Positions 1 through 7,636 of a DNA stretch of 15,423 nucleotides are shown here, piece by piece. Each line of letters starts with the position of its first letter. Position 1 is the first letter of the stretch. The notes below the pieces were generated by a model that saw only the letters and a list, made by a program, of their open reading frames with translations, searched no databases and was not told the DNA's origin. The translations under genes were made by a program, and so were the position numbers. Source of the stretch: Ectocarpus siliculosus. Taxonomy: Eukaryota > Sar > Phaeophyceae > Ectocarpales > Ectocarpaceae. Where the stretch lies: the NCBI GenBank assembly GCA_000310025.1, contig FN648672.1, forward strand, positions 64,001 through 79,423, given 5' to 3'.

Positions 1-90
1 TCATTCCGAACGGACGGCCACTCTTTGGGGGCTAGCCTATCCAAGGGGTGAGAGTGGACAGAATATGCATGGCAAATGTGGCAGGGTTGA

Positions 91-417
91 ATGGGTGAGC
101 ATCAGGCGAGAAATATCGTACTCTCAAGTACGGCAATCCCCACGAACAAGAAGGTGCGTGAACAGGAGTATCCACATGTGGTAGAAGAAAGCACCAAGTC
201 TATGCAAGACTATCACAGCATACGTAGAGACCTACAAAGCGCAGTTGCTACCAAAACAAATGCGCTCGATATACCTGGTATGGACCCGATCGTGTCTCCT
301 GAAATTGCCGGTCACAGCACCAGTCGCAACGCCGGGGTAGAGTCATCCCCACCACACAGGGGAGAACAGCAGGATGGACCGAACGGACACAATTTCAGAG
401 CCTACAAACTTGAATGA
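91..417 (+). CDS. unrecognised 108-codon ORF
   Basis: An ATG-initiated frame of 108 codons runs from a stop just upstream (TGA at 88-90) to TGA. The product is hydrophilic and evenly mixed, with a charged first half (EEST, RRDL) and a Ser/Gly/His-rich, probably disordered C-terminus. No domain, signal peptide or membrane segment is seen. It overlaps another open frame on the minus strand (343-696), and nothing in composition decides between them. It could be a single exon, a small gene or chance. I do not recognise it. Confidence 0.22.
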   Translation: MGEHQARNIVLSSTAIPTNKKVREQEYPHVVEESTKSMQDYHSIRRDLQSAVATKTNALDIPGMDPIVSPEIAGHSTSRNAGVESSPPHRGEQQDGPNGHNFRAYKLE

Positions 418-743
418 TCCTGCCGCCGTGTGTAACAATCCAAATAAACTGCTACAGTAGTTTCGGTTGCCACGGCACTCGGCATTGGTTAGTGGCGCCA
501 GGCCGCCATACTCAATCCCTGAACAACTACTTGTACTAGCTTTGAGGGCAACGGGCAAGAGGGGGTGAACATGGGTTGAATAGTCGGCAATCGCATTGTT
601 ATGCAAGGCAAAACCTTGGTTGCGAAGCAGACATTGTGCTGCGTGCAAGAGGAGCATTTTACGGAAGCGGTGACCACCGCAAGTGCAACTGAACACGGTG
701 TTTTAATGCTTGCTTGGCCCTCCTTTATGGGTCGCAGATGAAC
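418..743. other. no supported gene
   Basis: This stretch holds only short open frames, mainly the body of a minus-strand frame at 343-696 whose product is Cys/Leu-rich and unrecognised. No repeat, hairpin or promoter stands out. Confidence 0.4.
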
Positions 744-814
744 TCAAATATCCTCGTCCCATTGCTGGCGCAAAAAACATCCACAAGCAGCCGAGACTGT
801 TGGGTGAAACTTAC

Positions 815-865
815 CTGGTGTTGGTACCGGGGTTGATGGGTCCGTAGAGGGAGCTGGAGTTTTCC
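815..865 (-). CDS. candidate 51-nt Pro/Thr/Ser-linker exon
   Basis: On the minus strand a short block reads as a Pro/Thr/Ser linker (PAPSTDPSTPVPTP). It is bounded upstream by an AG acceptor (CGCACGCAG) and downstream by a consensus donor, CCAG followed by GTAAGT. The exon would be 51 nt, entering and leaving in the same phase (phase 1), so it could be skipped or duplicated without frame loss. The surrounding open frame spans 744-929. The polypyrimidine tract upstream is weak and no partner exon can be pinned down, so this rests on the donor site and the low-complexity reading alone. Confidence 0.2.
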
Positions 866-903
866 CTGCGTGCGCCGACGAATTGAGTGCATGGAAAGAT
901 AGT

Positions 904-1407
904 ATGTCTAGAATCTCCGTAAACGACACAGGGATTCATGATCAGAAGTACACATGCGTCGGACAAACGGGAACCTTTGACACAGCAGGTTGCCCGTGGG
1001 CCAAGCAAGAAAACGGTGGGAAGGCTGAGAAAGAAACAAAAAAGCGCTGGGAGAGGAAAGGCGAGGAGGTGTGCCTCAAATCCACTTTCTTGACACCAGC
1101 AGCTCACGCCATCGTTCCGCCTGCCGAATACCCGGTACCACATTCCCTTTCTCCTACGGAAATGCTCGGGAGAAACCACTCCGTCACACTTCGTAGCGGA
1201 AAGCCTGGCGATACTTCAGAGAGAAGCCATTCTGGCCAACCGAAACAATGTTTCCCCAACAAACAAACGACACAAAACCAGAGAGACGACCATAAGGTGG
1301 GGCGGCTGTCGATTCAAGAAGACCGAGTCCTACAAGTAGTATACACGTCTCCAAATCACAAAATTCAAGCCGTGCAGTGCTACGGGCCCTCTTCAAGAGA
1401 GAAGTAG
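904..1407 (+). CDS. unrecognised 168-codon ORF
   Basis: The first ATG of this frame is at 904; the open frame begins slightly earlier. The product is hydrophilic, with a Lys/Glu-rich block near residues 40-60 (KAEKETKKRWERKGEE) and otherwise Ser/Gln/Pro-rich. No catalytic motif, signal peptide or membrane segment is visible. An overlapping minus-strand frame (811-1179) is also open and contains a hydrophobic run. In about 15 kb of 50% GC DNA, an ORF of this length is close to what chance yields, so it is only a weak candidate. Confidence 0.2.
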   Translation: MSRISVNDTGIHDQKYTCVGQTGTFDTAGCPWAKQENGGKAEKETKKRWERKGEEVCLKSTFLTPAAHAIVPPAEYPVPHSLSPTEMLGRNHSVTLRSGKPGDTSERSHSGQPKQCFPNKQTTQNQRDDHKVGRLSIQEDRVLQVVYTSPNHKIQAVQCYGPSSREK

Positions 1408-1429
1408 AGGCACGTTCCGAATTCATCAA

Positions 1430-1828
1430 GGCGAAGAAATCTCATGGAATAAAGCGCGACCCACACCCATTGTGTTGAATCACACTCGGGGTATTCTGCA
1501 AGAGTCAGCCATGTGCAATCGGGTGAATGCTAAGCTTCGAGGAGTTCATCGGTGATCGCACAGCGAGGAGCATACACAAACCTCGCAAGCACCAAAACGG
1601 GTGTACGTTCATATCGCGGCGGAGTGCTAGAGAATATGAAAAAAGTCATATATTGAGGCGGGGACCTACTGGCATTCTCCCGCTGTAATACCGTTCTCAA
1701 CCGTGCATGCTTACCGCTTGTGCTGTCGCTCGAGGTAGACAGTCTGCGGTGCCCAGGATGTTCTCCCTGGCGTTAGGGTTCAACACACCGGTCGGGCAAC
1801 ATTTCATGAAACACTCTTTTCACAACAG
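1430..1828. other. no supported gene; one small hairpin
   Basis: No convincing coding frame. A 6-bp hairpin (ATATGA / TCATAT with an A-rich loop) lies at 1634-1651. The right part may contain further fragments of the broken frame described at 1829-2091. Confidence 0.35.
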
Positions 1829-2091
1829 TTACCATGCACACTTGGCGGGCGACAACCTTGTTGAAAACCAAGCAAAGAAAGATGTGCGTTTTTCGAGATT
1901 CACATCGTAGACAACAACATCGTCCATGACACTGACCTGACCCAAGACGTTTGAGTCCCCCTGTCCCAATATATGTACGTTGGCAAGAACATCGTGGCGG
2001 TATTTGAGCAATTCCAAGATATTTCCACGGTAACATCCTCATACTCTGTGCGGCTGCGGTCTTTGGAAAAAAAAACGCATACAACGGGCAA
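1829..2091 (-). pseudogene. frame-broken remnant with GQGD-like motif
   Basis: On the minus strand, protein-like sequence moves between frames. One frame runs from about 2091 to about 2025 with charged residues. A second, from about 2020 to 1829, has alternating hydrophobic and charged residues and contains GQGDS at 1952-1966, preceded by a Leu/Val-rich stretch and followed by VMDD and a Tyr/Lys-rich segment. A third frame looks protein-like nearer 1773-1830. This pattern suggests a decayed coding sequence with indels. The GQGD motif in its hydrophobic context faintly resembles motif C of non-segmented negative-strand RNA virus polymerases, which would make it an old endogenised viral fragment. 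The canonical residues after GD are not in the usual order, so this is a low-confidence inference. A degraded transposon or host gene is equally possible. Confidence 0.25.
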
Positions 2092-2120
2092 CGATCAATC
2101 GAATACTTCTTTCGTAGTCA

Positions 2121-2735
2121 TACCATGGAAGTCATGGAGCTCATGGAACTTCACGGAACATGTCACGCAATCCAATGGAGGCCCACGGTGTGCCATGGAG
2201 CCCCATGGTGTGACATTGAGCCGGCCATGGAATTCCGCAGAACTCGATGGGCGCCCTATAGAACTCGATGGGATATTCTACTCGGACTACATGTGCATCG
2301 GATATTACGTGACGATTGTCACGTAACATTCAATGCAAGGGCCTTGGTTTGGGTCAACGCGTGGAACTCCAGCGAAACTCTACACGGGTTCAGCGGAAAA
2401 CTGAACGGATGCCACGGTAGGCAATGGAGTACCACAGGATATTCATGGATTTCCACCGAAATTGCGACTTCTGTGTAACTCGCTGCGGAAACCTTTCACC
2501 GATTTCCACCTCCAAGGAACTCCACGGAATATTTCGTCATTTTCCTGGCACTCCATTTCGTTCATTAACAACCTGTGGCATTCCAAGGAGTTCCAACAAG
2601 GCATTGCAAAGCCCTTAGCATTCCACTGTAGAACTCCATGGAGATTCATGGATATCCTTGAAAGGTTCCGCGTAGCGCCATGGATTCTCCGTGGACCTTC
2701 ATTGGCCTCCATGGCATTCCACGGAAAGTTCCGTA
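2121..2735. repeat. degenerate self-complementary decamer satellite
   Basis: About 615 bp are built from variants of a 10-bp unit of the form CCATGGAATT. The unit is strand-symmetric: its reverse complement is the same unit in another register, because it alternates the palindromes CCATGG and GGAATTCC. The CAT/CAC/CAA cores fall near 2124, 2133, 2142, 2152, 2164, 2174, 2184, 2194, 2204 and 2214, and again near 2637, 2647, 2657, 2669, 2679, 2690, 2700, 2710 and 2720, so spacing stays close to 10 bp at both ends. The middle (about 2300-2620) is more eroded. Open frames on both strands here are translations of the repeat (recurring Met-Glu, Trp-Asn and His-Gly pairs), not genes. Confidence 0.85.
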
Positions 2736-2775
2736 GCAGTGACGAGCAATGTAGGGCGCCCGCTACAAGACGCAT

Positions 2776-3240
2776 CTAGGTGAGAGTAAACTGTCGAGCA
2801 GGCTCACATACCGAGAAAAGTTTCAACTTGCACCTCAACCCCTCAACGGGAAACCAAGTCATACACACAGCAGAGTGCAGACTACCCAGGACGGTGGAAT
2901 ACCCGTGCACACAGCACCTCCAATGTAGTGCAGTGAAAATGTGTTTCTTCCAACGCCACGCACAGTAAAAAGGCGTCGGATATGCGTCCTGATTGCCACA
3001 CAGCTCCCTTTTACTCTTTCGTTGTCTCTGCCATACGCACTGAGTCGAAATATGTCCTTGATCGTCCAAGCTGCATGCACAGATGCTCACCAATGTTGAA
3101 AGCCCGTCATGTTCAACGATGTGTCTGGTGTTCGCTCCTCCCGAAGCCTTCGTTGTCGCTTGCGGCGTTGGTATCACCGAGGCCCAACCATCTGTGTCAC
3201 CTGCGACGGTTGATGGGCCAAAGGCAAAGCACATTGCCAT
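2776..3240 (-). CDS. unrecognised 154-codon ORF
   Basis: This is an ATG-initiated minus-strand frame of 154 codons ending in TAG about 40 bp from the decamer satellite. The first 50 residues are small and polar with a Thr/Ala/Ser/Pro mix. The second half is Cys/Trp/His-rich with basic patches (WQRQRKSKRE, WRWKKH). No known zinc-binding spacing is clear, and there is no signal peptide. Codon choice is mixed, and plus-strand frames also overlap it. It could be a single-exon gene, an exon read past its donor, or chance. I do not recognise a family. Confidence 0.27.
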   Translation of the reverse strand: MAMCFAFGPSTVAGDTDGWASVIPTPQATTKASGGANTRHIVEHDGLSTLVSICACSLDDQGHISTQCVWQRQRKSKRELCGNQDAYPTPFYCAWRWKKHIFTALHWRCCVHGYSTVLGSLHSAVCMTWFPVEGLRCKLKLFSVCEPARQFTLT

Positions 3241-3532
3241 AGTATTTGGAAGTTGAGTGCGACAGATATCGCCTTAATCGATCGGCACCGCTAGGTCTTC
3301 GTTGTGCAAAACAGCATCTCCCTGGCCACCAACAAACAAAAACGACAACCCGAAAGAGAAGCCTACGTCAGCCAAAAATCATCGATGGGTAGAGACGAAA
3401 AAGTGCGTCCAGCTCGAAGCTGCTGGGCATCGAGAGGATATATGTTCGGTCGAGATCTAGAGATGGAAGTCCGCTCCGGATAACCACATCGACACACCAC
3501 GTTGTGTCTTTGTTGCCTTACGTTTCTCATAG
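3241..3532. other. no supported gene
   Basis: Spacer between the 2776-3240 ORF and the oldest SINE. It contains only short frames and no repeat of note. Confidence 0.4.
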
Positions 3533-3822
3533 CCCATCCCCGGTCGTCTACTTTTGGCATCCTCGAACCATCTAGTGACTATAATAGGTCAGGGGTTCAA
3601 ATGCCGGCATCCCTATCTCATGCAGAGCGAGTATTTCTCTCGCTTCCACTCCTTCCTGGCTGTGGAAAGCGCTACAGTAGATCGTGTATACACTTTGAGG
3701 GACGAGAGTATTGCTCTCTTCTCGCGTTAAAATTCAAAGACAAACAAGCCCCGTTGGAGGGATGCAAAGGGGGCCGTAGGGAGAGGGAGAGGAGCCCTTC
3801 TGTGTGGCCGCGGATTGGAGCT
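3533..3822 (+). mobile_element. SINE copy A (tRNA-derived, diverged)
   Basis: Diverged relative of the three better-preserved copies at 4980, 6803 and 12240. It keeps a decayed tRNA-like head (GGTCGTCTAC...TTGG, then a B-box GGGGTTCAAATGCC), the 'CGCTTCC-CTCCT' and 'GTGTATACAC' body segments, and the 'CCCTTCTGTGTGGCC' segment. It lacks the 3' terminal module and poly(A) tail. Many substitutions and this truncation suggest the oldest insertion of the family in the window. An open frame at 3502-3987 runs across it and should not be taken as a gene. Confidence 0.75.
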
Positions 3823-3844
3823 CCTATCCGACAGAACTACCGTA

Positions 3845-4040
3845 TGTTACACAAGATACCAAACCCACAGAAGATACCACACCCCTATCGAAATTGTACA
3901 GAAAATCACACCCGTGTGATATTTTTTGGAGCCCTAGAAAATAGCACCGATCTATCACAGGGTCACAGAAGACACCATATCCCCTGAGTTGAGCCGCAAA
4001 TACATATCCACGGAGCCCTACATTACATCACACCGGTGTG
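3845..4040. repeat. palindrome and direct-repeat cluster, left block
   Basis: Contains the near-perfect palindromes CACACCCGTGTG (3907-3918) and CACACCGGTGTG (4029-4040), each within an AT-flanked 'ATCACA...TGTGRTA' context. Two direct copies of 'CACAGAAGAYACCA' lie at about 3866 and 3964. The same building blocks recur at 4600-4710, so the two blocks are probably related parts of one repeat. Confidence 0.65.
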
Positions 4041-4499
4041 GTAGGCCATGATTGCGCACAAAAAGCACCCAAAGCCTGCGCTAGAGCTATGGTGACCGAC
4101 AACACCGAGGAGATGAACGAAGCACACAACACTGGTGCCGTGGGTCGGACTCCATCGGCGTCGCCACTCCCATCAACTACGGTACCATATACTCGGGAGT
4201 ATTTTTGTGTGGCCCCTGAGACTCCCGTAGCACCCGCTGTGCATGTGACCGCCGTGTTGCTGAGGACGGCACAGCAGAACCTACCGCTGACACTGCCGCA
4301 ACAAGACCTGCTGTAGACCTGATGTGCCTGGCACTGCCCATTCTGCTGAGCTGAGGCCCGCACACATCACCTGAGGCCGAAAAGCAAGCCGAACCGGCCG
4401 CCACAGAGTTCCGCAATAACCTCACCCGCAACCGAGAAGCTAGCTACACCACCAGCGACCCTCCCCCCTCGTTACCACACCCCTGTAGGCTGGGCGGAT
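4041..4499. other. unassigned segment between palindrome clusters
   Basis: GC-richer DNA with open frames on both strands: plus 4038-4316 (Ala/Thr/Pro-rich) and minus 4028-4363 (Ser/Val/Cys-rich). Both products are low-complexity and unrecognised. Because both strands are open, neither is supported as coding. If the flanking palindrome blocks are the ends of one element, this would be its cargo. Confidence 0.3.
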
Positions 4500-4710
4500 G
4501 GTTGTACTTCATCCCACGGGTGACATCATAACACCCCATCTTTATCATACGCCCTTGTTTTCGCACCCCGTGCTGGGTGGAGTCCTGTGAGTGCATTATA
4601 TCACACGGGTCACACAAGATATAATACCCCTACAGAACATCACAACCCCACACCCGTGGGGTAACTTTTAACCAAAGGATATGTTATCACACGGGTGTGG
4701 TATATTGGGG
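4500..4710. repeat. palindrome and direct-repeat cluster, right block
   Basis: Includes CACACGGGTGTG at 4688-4699, a CCCCACACCCGTGGGG-type palindrome at about 4647-4661, and the half-motif TCACACGGGTCACACAAGAT at 4601-4620. The module 'CACAAGATA..A.ACCC.ACAGAA.AT.ACA.CCC' is shared with 3849-3885 of the left block. Flanking bases are TA-rich (ATATC / GATAT). No coding potential. Confidence 0.65.
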
Positions 4711-4979
4711 GACTTACGGGAATCGCCGTGAGCGCCTATTTCAAATGACGTGCGCAATAAAACAAGACAACACAAAACCAAACATAGTCATAATGCATTC
4801 ATACTTTGCGCCAGGTAGGAACGCATCATCGACACATCCATACACACGAACCAGTACAAACTGCAACTGAAATGCCAGTCGGCGCCTAGTTGAACTATCG
4901 TGACTGAACCCAGACCTACAAGGGCGCCATACAATTGTATACTGTACGAGAAAAAGATCGAGCACATGAGGGTCCCATT
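4711..4979. other. no supported gene
   Basis: AT-leaning spacer containing short minus-strand frames rich in Phe/Val/Cys that look like chance reading. No repeat seen. Confidence 0.35.
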
Positions 4980-5295
4980 TCTTATTTTATTTTTTGTCTT
5001 CACTTCAAATCAGCGCTCACTGTTCTAGTACCGTTCACTCCAACCCGTGGTCACACAGAAGAGCCCCTCTCTACCCTCCCCTCCTGCGATACTTTGCCTT
5101 CGATTTTTAATGCGACAAGAGTTCCGCACTCTCTTCCCTCTGTGTACACACGAACTAGCGCTATCCACTTGGCCAGGAGCGGAAGCGAGAGAAAAAGTCA
5201 CTTTGCAAGAAAATCTCGCTTGCGCCGGCATTCGAACCCCTAACCTGACCTCTAGAAGGTGTCGAGGATACCAGCTAGACCACCGGGACGACCGG
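4980..5295 (-). mobile_element. SINE copy B (tRNA-derived)
   Basis: Read on the minus strand it starts CCGGTCGTCCCGG at 5295, with a tRNA-like head carrying an A-box (TGGTCTAGCTGG) and a B-box (GGTTCGAATGCC). About 200 bp of body follow, shared almost base for base with copies C and D (TGTGTACACAGAGGGAAG, CTCTTGTCGCATTAAAAATC, GGGGCTCTTCTGTGTGACC), then the 3' module TGATTTGAAGTGAAGAC and an A-rich tail interrupted by T (complement at 4980-4996). This is the architecture of a Pol III-derived SINE mobilised by a LINE. No convincing target-site duplication was found by eye. Confidence 0.85.
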
Positions 5296-5495
5296 CTAGA
5301 TACAGTCTGAGCGACTGCTCAGCCGGCCGGGTGCAAAGTACATTGTTAGAACAAGAGAAAATAACACGTGGCGGCGGGCGCTTAGGTGAAGAGACGCCAC
5401 CGAGAGCAACGAAAAAACTGGAAATGAGTATACGCGCAATCAGAAGCAGAACCTAAAAGGGACAATATTGATTGGACAATTGGGCAGGTATCGAC

Positions 5496-5796
5496 ATGAC
5501 CCAGCCTCTCAGCCTTCCTTCCAAAACAAATGATCTAGCGGCATATCTCAACGCTAAGAAAAATCTGTGGATGTGCATAGGTTGATTGATTCTGGTTGGA
5601 GCGTACCACATTCATTCAGCAGGAGGAGCGGATCGCGGCCTATGAGTCGCTCTGGAAATCACGCAAATATTGGAAATTCATACATGTATGGGAACTTGGG
5701 GTTAGGGCGGCCCCGCTCAAAAGTCACAACATGGACAATGTTTTTGAAAACGTCTCTAACGCGCGGAAGGATTTGCCTTTAAGATTCCGGGCGTGA
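5496..5796 (+). pseudogene. broken protein-coding remnant in two frames
   Basis: Two protein-like segments lie in different frames. The first starts at ATG 5496 and is open for 29 codons to a TGA at 5583-5585. The second is open from 5590 to the TGA at 5794-5796. It is rich in Glu, Lys, Trp and Tyr, with an amphipathic look (QQEERIAAYESLWKSRKYW near its start) and a basic C-terminus (ARKDLPLRFRA). The junction contains GATTGATT; losing one 4-bp unit would align the frames but still leave a TGA. An alternative is that the second segment is a terminal exon beginning at the acceptor CATTCAG near 5620. No family is recognised. Confidence 0.33.
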
Positions 5797-5917
5797 TAGA
5801 TAACTCACCGTCGCCGGGGTCAACGTAGGCGATTCATACGAAAAACAATGCTCGATTGGAGCAGCCATAAAAATACTAGTTTAGCACGAAACGAAAACAT
5901 GATAAACAACCGGACGA

Positions 5918-6157
5918 TCACAACGTGGTGTCGGTTGAGAGTAGCACACGTCCGCGCTTGTTATACCATCCATTTCCATCGCTGTTAAACTTACATTGAT
6001 TGATGTACACGTCCACCCCCTCGAACAGGGGATGGGAATAGTAATAGGGCTGCAGGACGACGTATTCTACAACAGTGCGTCGTGTTGTTGTGTATTGCAG
6101 ATCCACTACGTACGTCCTATTGTAAATTTTGGTTCTCTGTTCCACGGACAGGTCACA
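5918..6157 (-). CDS. unrecognised 75-80-codon frame, possible exon
   Basis: This minus-strand frame is open from a TAG just upstream to the TGA at 5918, with no ATG near its beginning, so it would have to be an exon or a remnant. The product alternates hydrophobic, Thr and Tyr residues (YVVDLQYTTTRRTVVEYVVL, then QPYYYSHPLF), a pattern suggesting beta strands, and ends Lys/Arg-rich then Ser/Thr-rich. A GTAAGT donor-like site lies inside it near residue 50 (AATCAATGTAAGT). I do not recognise the family. It sits between the broken ORF at 5496-5796 and the foldback element. Confidence 0.27.
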   Translation of the reverse strand, partial: CDLSVEQRTKIYNRTYVVDLQYTTTRRTVVEYVVLQPYYYSHPLFEGVDVYINQCKFNSDGNGWYNKRGRVLLSTDTTL

Positions 6158-6252
6158 GGTGCGCTAAAGCATCATTTTGGGGGTCCCGCAGTATGAAATC
6201 GTACCACCCCACCTCTATTTTGTATATGAGCAGAGGTCTGTGGTGTGTACAT

Positions 6253-6767
6253 ATTGGTCGGGCGTTGTTCGGCGTTGGTTCTGGCGGCCGATTCCTCTCC
6301 AGCGCCCTGTCCCCGTTCCGCATTCCGAGCAAGCGGCGCAGCCGCGTGCCGCCCAGTTCGCGGCCGCTAGGCCGTGCTTTGGTCATGGGTGAGGGTTAGG
6401 GTTAGGGTAGATGTGGGGTGAGCAACCTAGCCTTGCTCGCGTGAAGAACCTAGCCTTGCTACGTTCAACATCGGTTAGTCCTAAAGAGTTACTATCAATA
6501 ATGTGTAACCAAGGCTGATTTACACTCTGTTAGTGACTCTTTAGGTCTAACCGATGTTGCACTTTGCAAGGCTAGGTTCCTTACGCGAGCAAGGTAAGGT
6601 TCCTCAACCCACATCTACCCTAACTCTCACCCACGGCCAAAGCACGGCCCAGCGGCCGCGACCTGGCCGAGAACGCGGCGCCGCGTTCTCGGAGCCGCGT
6701 TCTCGGAATGCGAAACGGCGAGAGGGCGCTGGAGAGGGCCAACGCTGGGAACCGACGCCGGACCAAT
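6253..6767. mobile_element. foldback element with ~220-bp inverted arms
   Basis: The left arm (about 6253-6491) and right arm (about 6530-6767) are imperfect reverse complements, separated by about 40 bp. Matching landmarks run outward in order: ACATCGGTTAG.CCTAAAGAGT, GAACCTAGCCTTGC, CCTTGCTCGCGT, TTAGGGTAGATGTGGG, GCGGCCGCT.GGCCGTGCTTTGG, CTCTCCAGCGCCCT and finally ATTGGTC.GGCG. The arms contain TTAGGG units (two and a half on the left, one on the right). No coding region lies inside. The outer limits are set where similarity fades; no target duplication could be assigned. Most like a foldback or MITE-type non-autonomous DNA element. Confidence 0.82.
6667..6692. repeat. perfect 26-bp GC palindrome
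   Basis: CCGAGAACGCGGC is followed immediately by its exact reverse complement, and the GCCGCGTTCTCGG half is repeated once more at 6694-6706. It occurs only in the right arm of the foldback element; the left arm has a shorter, imperfect counterpart at about 6325-6350. Confidence 0.85.
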
Positions 6768-6802
6768 CAGAGGGCGTGAAACCGCTTAGATAGGAAGAGT
6801 CG

Positions 6803-7145
6803 CTTTTTTTTGTCTTTACTTCAAATCAGCGTTCACAGCACTACTGCTGTAGTACCGTTTCACAGCACTACTGCTGTAGTGCCGTTTTGCTCCAAACCGT
6901 GGTCACACAGAAGAGCCCCTCTCTGCCCCCCCCTCCTGCGGTACTTGGCCTTCGATTTTTAATGCGACAAGAGTTCCGCACTCTCTTCCCTCTGTGTACA
7001 CACGAACTAGCGCTATCCACGACGCCAGGAGCGGAAGCGAGAGAAAACTCACTTTGCGAGAAAGCTCGCTTACGCCGGGATTCGAACCCCTATCCTGACA
7101 TCTGGAAGGTGTCGAGGATACCAACTAGACGACCGGGGCGACCGG
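6803..7145 (-). mobile_element. SINE copy C (tRNA-derived)
   Basis: On the minus strand it begins CCGGTCGCCCCGG at 7145, with an A-box (TGGTATCC context after GTCTAGTTGG) and a perfect B-box GGTTCGAATCC. The body is shared with copies B and D, then the module TGATTTGAAGTAAAGAC and an A tail (complement T-run at 6803-6811). It is longer than the other copies because of a 27-bp tandem duplication near the 3' end. It lies about 35 bp from the foldback element. Confidence 0.87.
6834..6887. repeat. 27-bp tandem duplication inside SINE C
   Basis: Two consecutive units beginning CACAGCACTACTGCTGTAGT start at 6834 and 6861. Each contains the small inverted repeat CAGCA...TGCTG. Copies B and D have only one diverged equivalent. 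Confidence 0.85.
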
Positions 7146-7636
7146 CAGTCACGAACAGGTTGCTAAAACTACTGCTGAAAATCAAGGTTTACTACAATAC
7201 TTAGGGTTATTCTTAACTTTAGGGCTGGATCGCCTTTTGGGGACACTTTTTGTCCCCATCTTCTTCACCTGCTCTACCTCGCGAAGATTGGCATGATCGT
7301 CTCCTCCTTTGCACTACTCGACCAGGGGGGTGCCAGGGTACACAGGGACGACTCCAGTCTAGTATGGATGCTTTGTAGAGTGGAGGAGTATGAGGGTAAT
7401 GAACAGTCGAATCGCGGGGCGATTACGCCGCCGGTTCAACAGCGAAGTTGCGCCGCGTCTGTTTACCCTTGGGTGGAAAGCGCTACTAGGGGCAGAGCGG
7501 AAGAAGTACGTAGACCACCGTTGATAGGAGGCACCAAGCAACCTAGGGCTTGAGTTAGAAGGTCTCGCTTTCCCTCTAGAGAAATATCTTGAAAACCTCC
7601 TTTTCGTGCCCCGTTTACCACGCTCCCGCCAGTTGC
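7146..7636. other. no supported gene; one hairpin
   Basis: Contains short frames only, e.g. plus 7293-7553 and minus 7359-7655, both Arg/Ser-rich, open opposite each other and unrecognised. A 7-bp hairpin GGGGACA / TGTCCCC with loop CTTTT sits at 7239-7257. Confidence 0.35.

Noticed and set aside
2125-2779. Overlapping ORFs on both strands in the decamer satellite
   Set aside because: They are translations of a self-complementary repeat; the recurring Met-Glu, Trp-Asn and His-Gly pairs follow directly from the unit.
3502-3987. 161-codon plus-strand ORF
   Set aside because: It runs through SINE copy A and into the palindrome cluster, so it is repeat-derived.
4935-5310. ORFs inside SINE copy B and the matching ORF inside copy C (6887-7204)
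   Set aside because: Both translate the same SINE sequence antisense to the element; similarity between them reflects the repeat, not a protein family.
6388-6410. Telomere (TTAGGG repeats)
   Set aside because: Only two and a half units, mirrored in the other arm of the foldback element, so they belong to that element and not to a chromosome end.
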